DNA of 64,000 nt from Alpinimonas psychrophila (GTDB lineage Bacteria; Actinomycetota; Actinomycetes; Actinomycetales; Microbacteriaceae), in contig NZ_JACGWU010000007.1 of the NCBI RefSeq assembly GCF_014137865.1, positions 1 through 64,000 of the forward strand, read 5' to 3'. Positions 27,160-36,206 of the stretch are shown here, piece by piece. A program made the translations under genes and the position numbers. The notes beneath the pieces were generated by a model. That model worked only from the letters and a program-made list of their open reading frames with translations, was not told where the DNA came from and ran no database searches. Each line of letters starts with the position of its first letter. Position 1 is the first letter of the stretch.

Positions 27160-28668
27160 ATGAGTCTTGCCAGCGCCGTTGTGGCGCCCCGCCTTGAATT
27201 CCGCAACCTTACGGTTGATTTTGGAGCGACGAGGGCACTGAACGCCATCACCGCCTCTATTCAACCGGGAGAAATTGTCGGGCTCTTGGGCCACAACGGC
27301 GCTGGCAAAACCACCCTGTTCAACGTTGTCGCAGGAGCAAACCCTGCGACGTCGGGAACTTTTCTCCTCGGATACGAAGAAATTTCCCAGAAAATTACCC
27401 CGCGGGAAATTGCCTCCAAGGGCGTGACGGTTCTCTATCAAGACCCTGCTCTCACCGGTAATCTCAGTGTTCTTGACAATCTCTATCTTGCTCAATTGGC
27501 CCCATTTTCTCGCCCCGACCGTGCTCAGGCTGCTGCCGCCCTGGAACGTGTGGGAAGTGATCTTGATCTCGATCAACTGGTCGATACTCTCAGCTTGGGC
27601 GAACGTCAGCTTGTGGCGCTAGCCCGGGGCCTGCTCGGCAAGGACATGAAAGTTCTTCTCCTCGATGAGCCAACCGCCGCCCTGGGTCTCAAAGAAACAG
27701 AGGCTCTGCATTCGCTCATTAGAAAGTTCGCGAAGGAAGGTGTTGCGGTTGTCTACGTCTCACACCGCCTGCCTGACATCCTGCAGGTGTGTCAACGCAT
27801 CATCATTTTGTCTGCTGGTGAAATTGTCGCCGATGGCCCGGTCACGGACTACGACGCTAGAAAGCTCGCCCGCGCACTCGCTCCGGGACTTCTTGAAGTC
27901 GAACGGAGTGAGCTCGTTCTCGGCCAGGCACTCCTGAGCGTTAAGCATGCCGGCACCCCACTCTCGTTTCGAGAGGGCGAAGTTGTCGGACTCTTCGGCA
28001 TGGCTGGGGGCGAGCAATTCGCCATTCTTGAACGACTCTTTGGTCTCAAGGGCAAATATTCTACGGTTCTCTCGGGTCTTTTATTGGAGGTCAGCAATCC
28101 TTTGTCTGCGATGAAGCAAGGAATCCACCTTGTCCCTGCTGATCGCGAAAAGGACGGCCTCATCTCAGGCATGAGCGCTGCGGAAAATACTTTCCTTCCG
28201 TGGTATCGCACGATTGCGGGACGCGGGTGGTGGGTTTCTCGAGATACCGGGAACGCGGATTACGATTCCGCTCGTGAACGACTCAATATTTTGGGTCCCA
28301 CGCGTGCCTCCACGATCGATCAGTTCAGCGGAGGTAATCGGCAAAAGCATCTCATCGCTCGATGGATGTTCGTGAAGCGGCCAAAAATATTGCTGTTGGC
28401 TCAACCTACGCAGGGCGTAGATGTTGGCGCCAAAGCAGACATTGTTCGCGCGGTCAGAGCAATGGCAGCTCAGGGCACAATCGTCATCGTGGCTTCCGCT
28501 GAATCTGATGAGATTGCCAGCATCTGTGACCGCTCCTACATCCTTTTTCATGATCACGTTCGCGAGCGCACGGCGGCAAAAGGGTTTGACGAGCAATTGC
28601 TCGCCGATCTCCTCGATCTCGCCCAGCCGCAGCCCCATTCCCAGCCCGATCTGCTTCAGAAAAATTGA
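27160..28668 (+). CDS. RbsA/MglA-type ABC transporter ATP-binding protein
   Basis: A 502-residue tandem ATPase. First domain complete: Walker A GLLGHNGAGKTTLF, signature LSLGERQLVALARGL, Walker B VLLLDEPTAALG. The second domain has the signature FSGGNRQKHLIARW and a Walker-B-like ILLLAQPTQGVD, in which Asp-Glu of the usual LLLDEP is replaced by Ala-Gln, and a degenerate Walker A (GLFGMAGGEQFA). A non-catalytic second site is usual in this family. Twelve bases downstream of the binding protein, before the permease. Confidence 0.92.
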   Translation: MSLASAVVAPRLEFRNLTVDFGATRALNAITASIQPGEIVGLLGHNGAGKTTLFNVVAGANPATSGTFLLGYEEISQKITPREIASKGVTVLYQDPALTGNLSVLDNLYLAQLAPFSRPDRAQAAAALERVGSDLDLDQLVDTLSLGERQLVALARGLLGKDMKVLLLDEPTAALGLKETEALHSLIRKFAKEGVAVVYVSHRLPDILQVCQRIIILSAGEIVADGPVTDYDARKLARALAPGLLEVERSELVLGQALLSVKHAGTPLSFREGEVVGLFGMAGGEQFAILERLFGLKGKYSTVLSGLLLEVSNPLSAMKQGIHLVPADREKDGLISGMSAAENTFLPWYRTIAGRGWWVSRDTGNADYDSARERLNILGPTRASTIDQFSGGNRQKHLIARWMFVKRPKILLLAQPTQGVDVGAKADIVRAVRAMAAQGTIVIVASAESDEIASICDRSYILFHDHVRERTAAKGFDEQLLADLLDLAQPQPHSQPDLLQKN

Positions 28669-28677
28669 GGACCCCTC

Positions 28678-29694
28678 GTGTCGAATAAGAATTCACTGGC
28701 CCTTTTTGCTGCTCGCAACGGCATTTTCATGGCCTTGATTGTGTTGGTTGCGTTCTTTAGTCTGCTCAACAAGAACTTCCTCACCTTCGGCAACGCAGAA
28801 AATATCATTCTGCAATCAGCCGAACTGGGAATCGTCGCGATCCCACTAGCCTTTCTCCTCATTTCAGGTTCCGTCGATCTCTCGATCGGGGCTGTTGCCT
28901 CGGCGGCCGCGGTGACTTCCGGGCTCGTGATGGCGGCAACGCAGAACACCCTGTTAGGAATCGGCGCGGGACTCGCCCTCGGCCTCGTCGCAGGTGCTAT
29001 CAACGGCTTTCTCGTCTCGTATGTCAAGCTCAATCCCATTGTGGTGACGTTAGGTTTCTTGAGCATCTGGGCCGGCTATGCCCAACTGGTCACCTCGGGG
29101 CGCACGGTTCAACGGTCTTCACTGCCAGAAGATTTTCGTAGTCTTGGCACAGCATCCATTGGCCCCGTTCCCCTCCAAATCGTGCTCCTCGCCATTGTGG
29201 TGGTTCTCGGTTGGTACGTACTGAACCGCACGCGTTTTGGCAAAGAAACCCTCGCAATCGGTGGTAACGAAAAGGCCGCGTACCTCATGGGGGTGAGTGT
29301 CCAGCTCCGACGCTTCCAGATATTCATCGCCTCGGGAGTGGCCGCTTCGATTACCGGGATGCTCCTCACCGCAAAAGTGCAGTCCGCTAGCCCCGTCATC
29401 GGAACCGGCATGGAACTCGCCGCTCTCACCGTGGTGTTGCTGGGGGGGATTGCCTTCGAGGGCGGAATCGGTCGTATAAGTGGCGTGGTTGCCGGCCTTC
29501 TGTTCTTCAAGGTGCTTAATAACGGATTGGTGTTCCTGCAGGCGTCCGCATTCCTCCAGACAATTCTGGTGGGTGCGACATTGGTCATTGCCGTGGCCCT
29601 GGACAGCACGATCCAAGAGGTAGTCAAAAAAGCGCGACGCCAAATTCTCCAGCGCGTCACCCCCAAATCCGACATCACTACAACGGCTCGTTGA
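28678..29694 (+). CDS. RbsC-type ABC transporter permease
   Basis: A 338-residue integral membrane protein with about 8-10 helices of the BPD_transp_2 family: IPLAFLLISGSVDLSIGAVA near residue 60, VVTLGFLSIWAGYAQLVTSG, and the coupling segment GGNEKAAYLMGVSVQLRRFQ, then LAALTVVLLGGIAFEGGIGR. One permease is present, expected to dimerise. Start GTG 28678 is nine bases after the ATPase stop with GAGGA upstream. Confidence 0.92.
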   Translation: MSNKNSLALFAARNGIFMALIVLVAFFSLLNKNFLTFGNAENIILQSAELGIVAIPLAFLLISGSVDLSIGAVASAAAVTSGLVMAATQNTLLGIGAGLALGLVAGAINGFLVSYVKLNPIVVTLGFLSIWAGYAQLVTSGRTVQRSSLPEDFRSLGTASIGPVPLQIVLLAIVVVLGWYVLNRTRFGKETLAIGGNEKAAYLMGVSVQLRRFQIFIASGVAASITGMLLTAKVQSASPVIGTGMELAALTVVLLGGIAFEGGIGRISGVVAGLLFFKVLNNGLVFLQASAFLQTILVGATLVIAVALDSTIQEVVKKARRQILQRVTPKSDITTTAR

Positions 29695-29709
29695 AGTAAG
29701 GAAGAGAAG

Positions 29710-30828
29710 ATGAGAACAACGGGATACGTCTGGCATGAACGCTACTCATGGCACGACACCGGTACTTTTGCGGGCATCATCGCGCCCGGGTCAACTGTCC
29801 AGCCGTTTCATAACTTTGAATCGGCGGATTCGAAGTCCCGGTTCAACAGTCTCGTTGAGGTGAGCAGTCTCATTGACCACCTTGTCAAGGTTCCTGCTCG
29901 CATCGCAACAGACGAAGATATCCTCCGCATCCACACGCCGCGCCATCTCGATTTCATCAAGAATCAGAGTGAACTTGTCGTCGGCGATGCCGGTGACGGC
30001 TGGTCGCCTTTTGGGCACAAGGGCATTGAAATCGCGCGTCTCGCCGCGGGTGGTACGATCGCTGCAGTTGACGCTGTCCTTCGCGGTGACGTGACCAATG
30101 CATATGCCCTCGTGCGTCCTCCCGGACACCACGCTGAACGGGACATGGGAATGGGCTACTGTATTTTTGCGAATATCCCCATTGCAATCGAATGGGCCCG
30201 AGCCAACCATGGCATAGAGCGAATTGCCGTCGTCGACTTCGACATCCATCACGGCAATGGCACACAAAGTATTTTTGCCGACGACCCAAATGTGCTGACG
30301 ATCTCCTTGCACCAGGATCGCCTTTTTCCCCAAGACAGCGGATACGTCACCGAGACTGGCGGTTCAGGGGCCGAAGGATCCGCACTCAACGTGCCGCTGC
30401 CAGCGGGGACCGGTAACGGTGCCTATGCGGCTGCTTTCGAGCGGCTGGTTCTGCCCGCCTTGCGCAATTTCAAGCCGGAAGCGATCTTTGTCGCCAGTGG
30501 TTTTGACGCCTCAGCGGTCGATCCCCTCGGTTGTATGACACTCACGGCGACCGCTTATCGACAGATGACGGCTTCGTTGGTCACCGTGGCCGACGAGTTA
30601 TGTGACGGCAGGCTCATCATGTCGCACGAGGGCGGTTACTCACCTGTTTACGTGCCCTATTGTGGCTTGGCCGTACTGGAGGAATTGTGTGGATTCGAAA
30701 CGGGCATCCCCGATCCATTTGAATTTTCCTTCGGCAATTCCCCAGCACATGCCCTTACGCAGGCTCAGGATGACGTTTTGAACGTTGCCGAAAATATTGC
30801 ACGGCAGATGCAACTTATCGTCGGCTAG
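29710..30828 (+). CDS. Class II histone-deacetylase-like amidohydrolase
   Basis: A 372-residue zinc hydrolase of the arginase/deacetylase superfamily. Visible motifs: RPPGHHAERDMGMGYC (tandem His pair), VVDFDIHHGNGTQSIF (Asp and His zinc ligands), SLHQDRLFP and ASGFDASAVDPLG (second zinc Asp). Bacterial members remove acetyl groups from acetylpolyamines, acetoin-related proteins or other amides. Here it is the last gene of a ribose-type ABC import operon (15 bases after the permease, AGGAAGAGA before the ATG), so its substrate is probably the imported compound. A strong terminator follows. Confidence 0.92.
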   Translation: MRTTGYVWHERYSWHDTGTFAGIIAPGSTVQPFHNFESADSKSRFNSLVEVSSLIDHLVKVPARIATDEDILRIHTPRHLDFIKNQSELVVGDAGDGWSPFGHKGIEIARLAAGGTIAAVDAVLRGDVTNAYALVRPPGHHAERDMGMGYCIFANIPIAIEWARANHGIERIAVVDFDIHHGNGTQSIFADDPNVLTISLHQDRLFPQDSGYVTETGGSGAEGSALNVPLPAGTGNGAYAAAFERLVLPALRNFKPEAIFVASGFDASAVDPLGCMTLTATAYRQMTASLVTVADELCDGRLIMSHEGGYSPVYVPYCGLAVLEELCGFETGIPDPFEFSFGNSPAHALTQAQDDVLNVAENIARQMQLIVG

Positions 30829-30843
30829 CGGAGCCCTAGCAAT

Positions 30844-30884
30844 AAAGGAAACCTCCGAACGCGTAGGCTCGGAGGTTTCCTTTT
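30844..30884 (+). terminator. Intrinsic terminator of the ABC/deacetylase operon
   Basis: A 15-bp stem (30844-30858 with 30869-30883) around the core GGAAACCTCCGA/TCGGAGGTTTCC, ten-base loop, then TTTT. The A-rich left flank also suits termination of the minus-strand tRNA-Pro. Confidence 0.9.
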
Positions 30885-30903
30885 GTCTTGAGACATCACA
30901 GAG

Positions 30904-30977
30904 TCGGGATGACAGGAATTGAACCTGCGACCTCGTCGTCCCGAACGACGCGCGCTACCAAACTGCGCCACACCCCG
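30904..30977 (-). tRNA. tRNA-Pro(CGG)
   Basis: Complete cloverleaf on the minus strand: acceptor CGGGGTG with CATCCCG, D-loop region GCGCAGTTTGGTAGCGC, anticodon loop TTCGGGA with anticodon CGG, T-loop GGTTCAATTCC. The CCA end is not encoded. Confidence 0.95.
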
Positions 30978-31013
30978 CGGTGTTGCTAGCAGTCTAAACC
31001 CGTTGGTGCAGGC

Positions 31014-32027
31014 TCAGGAAACTCGCGCCGTGAGTGTCACGAGCGAAACCTCGGGAGCACACGCAAAGCGCACAGGGGCATAGATGGACGTGCCGACTCC
31101 CGCCGAAACATTGAGCATTGCAGTGTTGCGCCCATTGCGCCAGGTGCTCAAACCCTTGACCTGGGAACGGGGAATGTCGCAGTTCGTCACGAGAGCCCCA
31201 AAACCGGGCAGACACACTTGGCCGCCGTGCGTGTGCCCTGCAAAGATCATGTCCGCACCGTTGTTGACGAAAGCATTGAGGATTCTCTGGTACGGCGCAT
31301 GCGCCACGCCGATCGTTGCTGCCGGTGCGGTCTCGCTTGGAACTGCCGCGCCCGGGTCCTTGGCGCCCCTAGTCGGTTCGAGGCCGAGCTCGAGACCGAG
31401 CTCGAAGAAGTCCCCCGAGCGCACGTCATCGAGGGCACGCGTCATGCTGGCGAGCGAGTCGAAATGGCGGTGGGGATCGTCGACCCCCATGAAGTCCAGC
31501 CGAGTTGAGCCCAGCATGATTGTGGCAGCGGCATTGTTGAGGTTCGCCCAGCCAAGGCCATCGATAAACAATGACTGCAGGCGGGCCGTGTCGAGGCGTG
31601 CCGCCGGATGCTCGCCGCTGGTGGGCCCCGCAAAATATTTGAACGGGTTTTTGAACTGAGGTCCAAAGTAATCATTGGAACCGTTGACAAAGACTCCAGG
31701 AATTCCCAAAAAAGGCTCGAAAGCATATTCCACGGCATCCAGAGCCTTGGCATGACCAAGGTTGTCACCGGTGTTGATCACGAGGTCGGGTTGCAGGTCA
31801 GCGAGTGCCCGAATCCACGCTTGCTTCTCTTTCTGCCACGGTGCGAGATGCAGGTCGGAGATGTGCAAAATGCGCAGGGGGGCCGAGCCGGGTTCGAGAA
31901 CCGGGGCGGTCACGCGGCGCAGTGTGAAGGCGTTGCGTTCGATAACGGATGCCCAGACGAACGATCCGACAGCGAGAAGCCCCAAGGCGACGAGCGCATC
32001 GCGCCCGCCGCTACCCCGGTTGGACAT
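31014..32027 (-). CDS. Membrane-anchored metallophosphoesterase
   Basis: A 337-residue calcineurin-like phosphoesterase with an N-terminal membrane segment (about residues 8-27). Metal motifs in order: ISDLHLAPWQ, NTGDNLGH, NGSNDYFG (replacing the usual GNHD), and AGHTHGGQVCLP. This YaeI-like group acts on cell envelope or nucleotide phosphoesters; the substrate is not known. ATG 32027 lies four bases after the penicillin-binding protein stop on the same strand, so they are co-transcribed; this neighbour pair is common in Actinobacteria. Confidence 0.9.
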   Translation of the reverse strand: MSNRGSGGRDALVALGLLAVGSFVWASVIERNAFTLRRVTAPVLEPGSAPLRILHISDLHLAPWQKEKQAWIRALADLQPDLVINTGDNLGHAKALDAVEYAFEPFLGIPGVFVNGSNDYFGPQFKNPFKYFAGPTSGEHPAARLDTARLQSLFIDGLGWANLNNAAATIMLGSTRLDFMGVDDPHRHFDSLASMTRALDDVRSGDFFELGLELGLEPTRGAKDPGAAVPSETAPAATIGVAHAPYQRILNAFVNNGADMIFAGHTHGGQVCLPGFGALVTNCDIPRSQVKGLSTWRNGRNTAMLNVSAGVGTSIYAPVRFACAPEVSLVTLTARVS

Positions 32028-32031
32028 TTGG

Positions 32032-34590
32032 TTAGCCCTGAACGGTGATCGTGACGGTTGCGCCGGGTTTTGCATACCCGCCGATCACATCTTGGGCAAT
32101 TACTGTGCCCTGGTTCGGATTAGCAACCGGGCACGTGCTCGGCACGGGCGTCGGCGTGCCAGGACCCGTCGACGGTGGTGTACTGGGACACGGGGTGGGC
32201 GAGGGAGCCGGCACGGTGTTGACCGATACTGCCCACCCGGTAAGAGCTGCCCGGGCTGCGGCTGTTGTCATGCCAATCGTGCTCGGCGGACCGTCCACCA
32301 AAGCTTGGTTGCTCGAGAAGAACTTGACGGTGGTGCCCAATGCTGACGTCGTTCCGGCTGCGGGCTCGGTGCGAACCCCCGTACCCTTGGCAAGTTCAGA
32401 ATCAACTTCGCCGCCGTCTTCAAAGGTGAAACCGATACTTTCGATCAGAGATTTGGCTTGGGCAAGAGTGAGCCCCTTGACCTCGGGAACGGAAATTGAC
32501 TTTCCGGCCACGAGAGCAGGATCAGGCGCGGCAAATTCACCACCGGCATAGAGCGTGTTTGTCACTCTCATAATGTCGCGCCACATGTGTTGAACCATGA
32601 TGTACGGAGCTTGGACGAACTGAACTACCGGTGTGTGTCCGGAGACGTTTCCCAGCCAGATTGCGGTCGATACCGCCGTCGTCGAGCCGAGCATCCAGTT
32701 GTGCTCCGAGTACTCGGAGGTACCGGTCTTTGCGATATAGGGCACGCCGTCACCGATGGGGGACCATTGAGCGGTCACGGTGGGAACTTTTGTCATGCCG
32801 AATGCAACCGTGTTGGCCACGTTGGCAGGCAGGGCCTGAACGCAGTCTGCCGTGGGGGGTGGAATATCTTTGCCGTTACGATCGGTGATTTTGTCAATGG
32901 CAATGGGGTGACAGGTTAGGCCGCTATCTGCGAGGCCGGCAACGGCCGTGGCCATCGTCATTGGGGCAATCTCGTTTGTGCCGAGCACCGCGGAAGGGTT
33001 GCTGGTGAGTTGGTTGCCGTCGGCGCGATGCACCAAAAGTGCCTCGGCATCCTTTCGGATGTTGCAGAGGTCCAGTTTGGACGCCATCGTGACGAAGTTG
33101 GTGTTCCACGAGTTGTTGAGGGCCACCTGAACGGTTGCGGTTTGACCGCCGCCCGCATAGTTCGAGGGGCGCCAATCGGGCCCTCCGGTTCCATCGCAGG
33201 TGTTCGTAAATTCTGACATCTTCCAGGTCTTCGTTGCACCTGCGACGGATTCACCCAAACCATGACCTGCTTTGAGCCATTCGGACAAGGTGAAAAGTTT
33301 GTAGGTCGAACCGACTTGGAAGCCTGTTGACCCTCCGTAGGTGCTGTCAGTGTTGTAGTTCACAGACGTAAAGTTTCCACCCGTCGCAATAATCTCGGGA
33401 TCGTTGGAATAGTCCTTACTTTGTGCCATTGCCAGTACGCGTCCGGTGCCCACCTGAACGGAAACCGACGTGGCAGCGATGTCCCCGACGTCAACGACTT
33501 TGGGCACGTTGGCATCGATAGTTGCCACCGAAATGGCTTGAACCTCAGGGTTTAGCGTTGTCATGATTTTCCAACCACCACGCTGAAAAGCAGTCCAGCG
33601 TTCATCGGCCGTGGTGCCGAAGGCGGGATCATTTTTGATGATCCAGGTGACGTAGTCACAGAAGTATGCTGCCCCCCCGGCGGTCTGGCAGCCGGTGCTG
33701 GCCTCCACAATGTTGGGTGTCACGGGAGCGGCAACAGCCTCGTCGTGCTGTTGTTGCGTGATCTTCTTTTCGATCAGCATGCGGTCCAGAACGTAGTCGC
33801 GACGCGCCTGATTCTCGGCGATGTTGTCGGGAAGGTCAATGCGGAGGTTATTGGGGTTATTGACGGTGGCCATCAGACTGGCAGACTGGGCCAACGTCAA
33901 GTCCTTGGCGCTCACTCCGTAGTAGTGCTTCGCCGCTGATTCGATGCCGTACACACGACCGCCGAATGAGGCGATGTTCAGGTAGCCCATCAAGATGTCT
34001 TGCTTGCTGTAATCCTGCTCGACGCCGATGGCGAGCTTCATTTCTTTCAGCTTGCGATCAATACTCGTTTCGGTGGCCGCCTTGAAAGCCGCTGCTTTAG
34101 CGACGGGGTCAGAGATTTCTTCAGCCTTTTGAACGAGCACGTTCTTCACATACTGCTGGGTGATGGATGATCCACCCTGCACGTCGCCTCCGGCCGAGTT
34201 GCTGAGGGCGGCGCGAATTGTGCCCAGAAGGTCGATCCCGCCGTGTTCGTAAAATCTAGGATCCTCGGTGGCGACAGCGGCGTCTTTGACGAAGGGGGAC
34301 ACCTGATCCCATGAGACCTCCTGGCGGTCCTGGGCGAAGAAGGATGCCAAAAGGACCTCTGAGCCATCGGATGCAGTGGCGTAAATGCTGGTCTTCTCCG
34401 CCAAGTCGCCGATGGCGAGGTAGTCGGGAAGGTTGTCAAAGATGCCCAACGTGCTGTTGGCAGTGAGTCCGGTAACAGCGATGGCAGGGGTCACGGCAGC
34501 GGCTACAAGCACCGAGGCGACCGCGCTCATTCCCACAAATGCGAGAACAGCGCCCACGACACCAGGCTTTAACGTTTTTCGGGCAGACAT
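32032..34590 (-). CDS. Class A penicillin-binding protein with PASTA domains
   Basis: About 852 residues; polymerises and crosslinks peptidoglycan. One membrane anchor (residues 9-35); GT51 transglycosylase with EDPRFYEHGGIDLLG and GGSSITQQYVKN; transpeptidase with the nucleophile Ser428 in GSTYKLF, and Lys621 of the KTG motif in IAKTGTSEY. C-terminal PASTA repeat VPEVKGLTLAQAKSLIESIG and a second, looser one, with a Pro/Thr-rich insert (PAPSPTPCPSTPPSTGPG). ATG 34590 is chosen so the anchor begins normally; no clear ribosome binding site precedes it. Confidence 0.93.
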   Translation of the reverse strand: MSARKTLKPGVVGAVLAFVGMSAVASVLVAAAVTPAIAVTGLTANSTLGIFDNLPDYLAIGDLAEKTSIYATASDGSEVLLASFFAQDRQEVSWDQVSPFVKDAAVATEDPRFYEHGGIDLLGTIRAALSNSAGGDVQGGSSITQQYVKNVLVQKAEEISDPVAKAAAFKAATETSIDRKLKEMKLAIGVEQDYSKQDILMGYLNIASFGGRVYGIESAAKHYYGVSAKDLTLAQSASLMATVNNPNNLRIDLPDNIAENQARRDYVLDRMLIEKKITQQQHDEAVAAPVTPNIVEASTGCQTAGGAAYFCDYVTWIIKNDPAFGTTADERWTAFQRGGWKIMTTLNPEVQAISVATIDANVPKVVDVGDIAATSVSVQVGTGRVLAMAQSKDYSNDPEIIATGGNFTSVNYNTDSTYGGSTGFQVGSTYKLFTLSEWLKAGHGLGESVAGATKTWKMSEFTNTCDGTGGPDWRPSNYAGGGQTATVQVALNNSWNTNFVTMASKLDLCNIRKDAEALLVHRADGNQLTSNPSAVLGTNEIAPMTMATAVAGLADSGLTCHPIAIDKITDRNGKDIPPPTADCVQALPANVANTVAFGMTKVPTVTAQWSPIGDGVPYIAKTGTSEYSEHNWMLGSTTAVSTAIWLGNVSGHTPVVQFVQAPYIMVQHMWRDIMRVTNTLYAGGEFAAPDPALVAGKSISVPEVKGLTLAQAKSLIESIGFTFEDGGEVDSELAKGTGVRTEPAAGTTSALGTTVKFFSSNQALVDGPPSTIGMTTAAARAALTGWAVSVNTVPAPSPTPCPSTPPSTGPGTPTPVPSTCPVANPNQGTVIAQDVIGGYAKPGATVTITVQG

Positions 34591-34639
34591 AGAATCAAGG
34601 TTAGCTCGAATTTGCTGAGAAATAACCGAACGGAGAATC

Positions 34640-34801
34640 ATGCCTGCGATCAAGTGGGAGTACACAACCACGCCATTGTTGATCCATAACACGACGGCGA
34701 TCCTCAACACCTGGGGCTCCGAAGGTTGGGAACTTGTTCAAATCGTGACCGGCCCAGAAGGCGGCCTTGTCGCTTACCTCAAACGCCCGCTCACTGAATA
34801 G
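34640..34801 (+). CDS. DUF4177 small protein
   Basis: A 53-residue protein, MPAIKWEYTTTPLLIHNTTA onward, with the central LNTWGSEGWELVQIVTG pattern of DUF4177 and a C-terminal LVAYLKRPL strand. GGAG sits five bases before the ATG, and the stop lies 11 bases before ridA, so the two are an operon. Function unknown. It is divergent from the penicillin-binding protein gene with only 49 bases between starts. Confidence 0.85.
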   Translation: MPAIKWEYTTTPLLIHNTTAILNTWGSEGWELVQIVTGPEGGLVAYLKRPLTE

Positions 34802-34812
34802 AAGGTTGAACC

Positions 34813-35283
34813 ATGTCTTTAATTGATCTGCGTCTGGCGGAACTGGGAATTGATCTTCCAGATGTCGTTGCTCCCGTCGCCGCCTACGTGCCGGCTGTCG
34901 TGGAGGGTAACCTCGTTTTCACATCCGGGCAGCTCCCCATGGTTTCGGGCGCACTTCCGGCCACGGGCAAGGTTGGTGACGGCCAGGGCCTCGTTTCGGC
35001 CGCCGACGCCAGGGCCTACGCCCGAATTTCGGCCCTCAACGCGCTGGCCGCGGTGAAGTCTGTCATCGGTTCGCTGGACCGCATCACGCGCATTGTCAAA
35101 CTCACCGGTTTTGTGGCCTCGCATCCTGATTTCACGGGGCAGCCAGGCGTCATCAACGGTGCCTCCGACGTTCTGGGCGAGATTTTTGGTGATATTGGCG
35201 CCCATGCCCGAAGTGCTGTTGGGGTAGCCGTTCTTCCGCTGGATTCTCCGGTGGAGCTCGAGTTGATCGTCGCGTTCAAGTAA
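34813..35283 (+). CDS. RidA family protein
   Basis: A 156-residue RidA/YjgF homologue of the longer subfamily. Motifs: VVEGNLVFTSGQLPMVSGAL, the ALNALAAVKSVIGSLDRITR helix and GVAVLPLDSPVELELIVAFK at the end. RidA proteins deaminate reactive enamine/imine intermediates of pyridoxal enzymes; the Arg of the catalytic motif in E. coli RidA is not visible in this subfamily, which has SAVGVAVLPLDSPVELE instead, so activity is uncertain. AAGG precedes the ATG. Confidence 0.9.
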   Translation: MSLIDLRLAELGIDLPDVVAPVAAYVPAVVEGNLVFTSGQLPMVSGALPATGKVGDGQGLVSAADARAYARISALNALAAVKSVIGSLDRITRIVKLTGFVASHPDFTGQPGVINGASDVLGEIFGDIGAHARSAVGVAVLPLDSPVELELIVAFK

Positions 35284-35292
35284 GAGCCGGCA

Positions 35293-36195
35293 ATGCCCGA
35301 ACTTAAGAAAACGATCACGCCGCGTGATCTGCTGGATGATGATGCCCCCAGCCTTCTCGAAGACGACGGTTCTTGGCGCCAGGGGTATCCCTATGACACG
35401 AAAATGTCACGCGAGAACTACGAGAGCAACAAGCACCTTCTGCAAATTGAGCTGTTGAAGCTTCAGGCATGGGTTCGGGATTCCGGCCAGCGCATTGTGC
35501 TGATTTTTGAGGGCCGGGATGCCGCTGGCAAAGGGGGAACCATTAAGCGATTCATGGAGCACCTGAATCCCCGTGGTGCCCGGGTGGTGGCACTCGAAAA
35601 ACCCACCGACCGCGAATCGACCCAGTGGTATTTTCAGCGCTACGTAGAACACCTTCCCGCTGCTGGTGAGATGGTCTTCCTCGACCGATCCTGGTATAAC
35701 CGTGCCGGCGTGGAAAGGGTGATGAGCTACTGCACCCCTGCCCAATACCTCGAGTTCACACGATCGGCCCCGGAATTCGAGCGGATGCTCGTGCAGTCGG
35801 GCATTCACCTCGTCAAGTTCTGGTTTTCTGTCGGCGAAGCCGAGCAACATCGGCGTTTTGTCGAACGCCGAACCGACCCAGTGAAACGGTGGAAGCTCTC
35901 GCCCACGGACCTCGCAAGCCTCGATAAGTGGCAGGAATACACCCAAGCCAAGGAGGCCATGTTCTTCTACACGGACACTCCCCAAGCGCCCTGGACGGTG
36001 GTGAAATCGAACGATAAAAAGCGCGCGCGGATCGAAGCGATGCGCTGGGTGTTGAACACTTTTGACTATCCCGATAAAGATGTGGCGGCTGTCGGCACCC
36101 CCGACGCCCTCATCATCGGCAGCCCCGCCCACGTTTATGACCAAGGGGAGAATCCGACCGGCTCGTTCCCTGTCGTTCGTTCCACTGACACCTAA
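35293..36195 (+). CDS. ppk2: Polyphosphate kinase 2
   Basis: A 300-residue class I-type PPK2 that phosphorylates nucleoside mono- or diphosphates with polyphosphate. Walker A GRDAAGKGGTIKR at about residue 76, the LNPRGARVVALEKPTDRE segment, Walker B-like FLDRSWYNRAGVERVM, and DPVKRWKLSPTDLAS followed by DTPQAPWTVVKSNDKKRARI. All key residues are intact. It lies nine bases after ridA and six bases before the next gene, so the four genes from DUF4177 to DUF2252 may share a transcript. Confidence 0.93.
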   Translation: MPELKKTITPRDLLDDDAPSLLEDDGSWRQGYPYDTKMSRENYESNKHLLQIELLKLQAWVRDSGQRIVLIFEGRDAAGKGGTIKRFMEHLNPRGARVVALEKPTDRESTQWYFQRYVEHLPAAGEMVFLDRSWYNRAGVERVMSYCTPAQYLEFTRSAPEFERMLVQSGIHLVKFWFSVGEAEQHRRFVERRTDPVKRWKLSPTDLASLDKWQEYTQAKEAMFFYTDTPQAPWTVVKSNDKKRARIEAMRWVLNTFDYPDKDVAAVGTPDALIIGSPAHVYDQGENPTGSFPVVRSTDT

Positions 36196-36206
36196 AGGAA
36201 ATGTCC

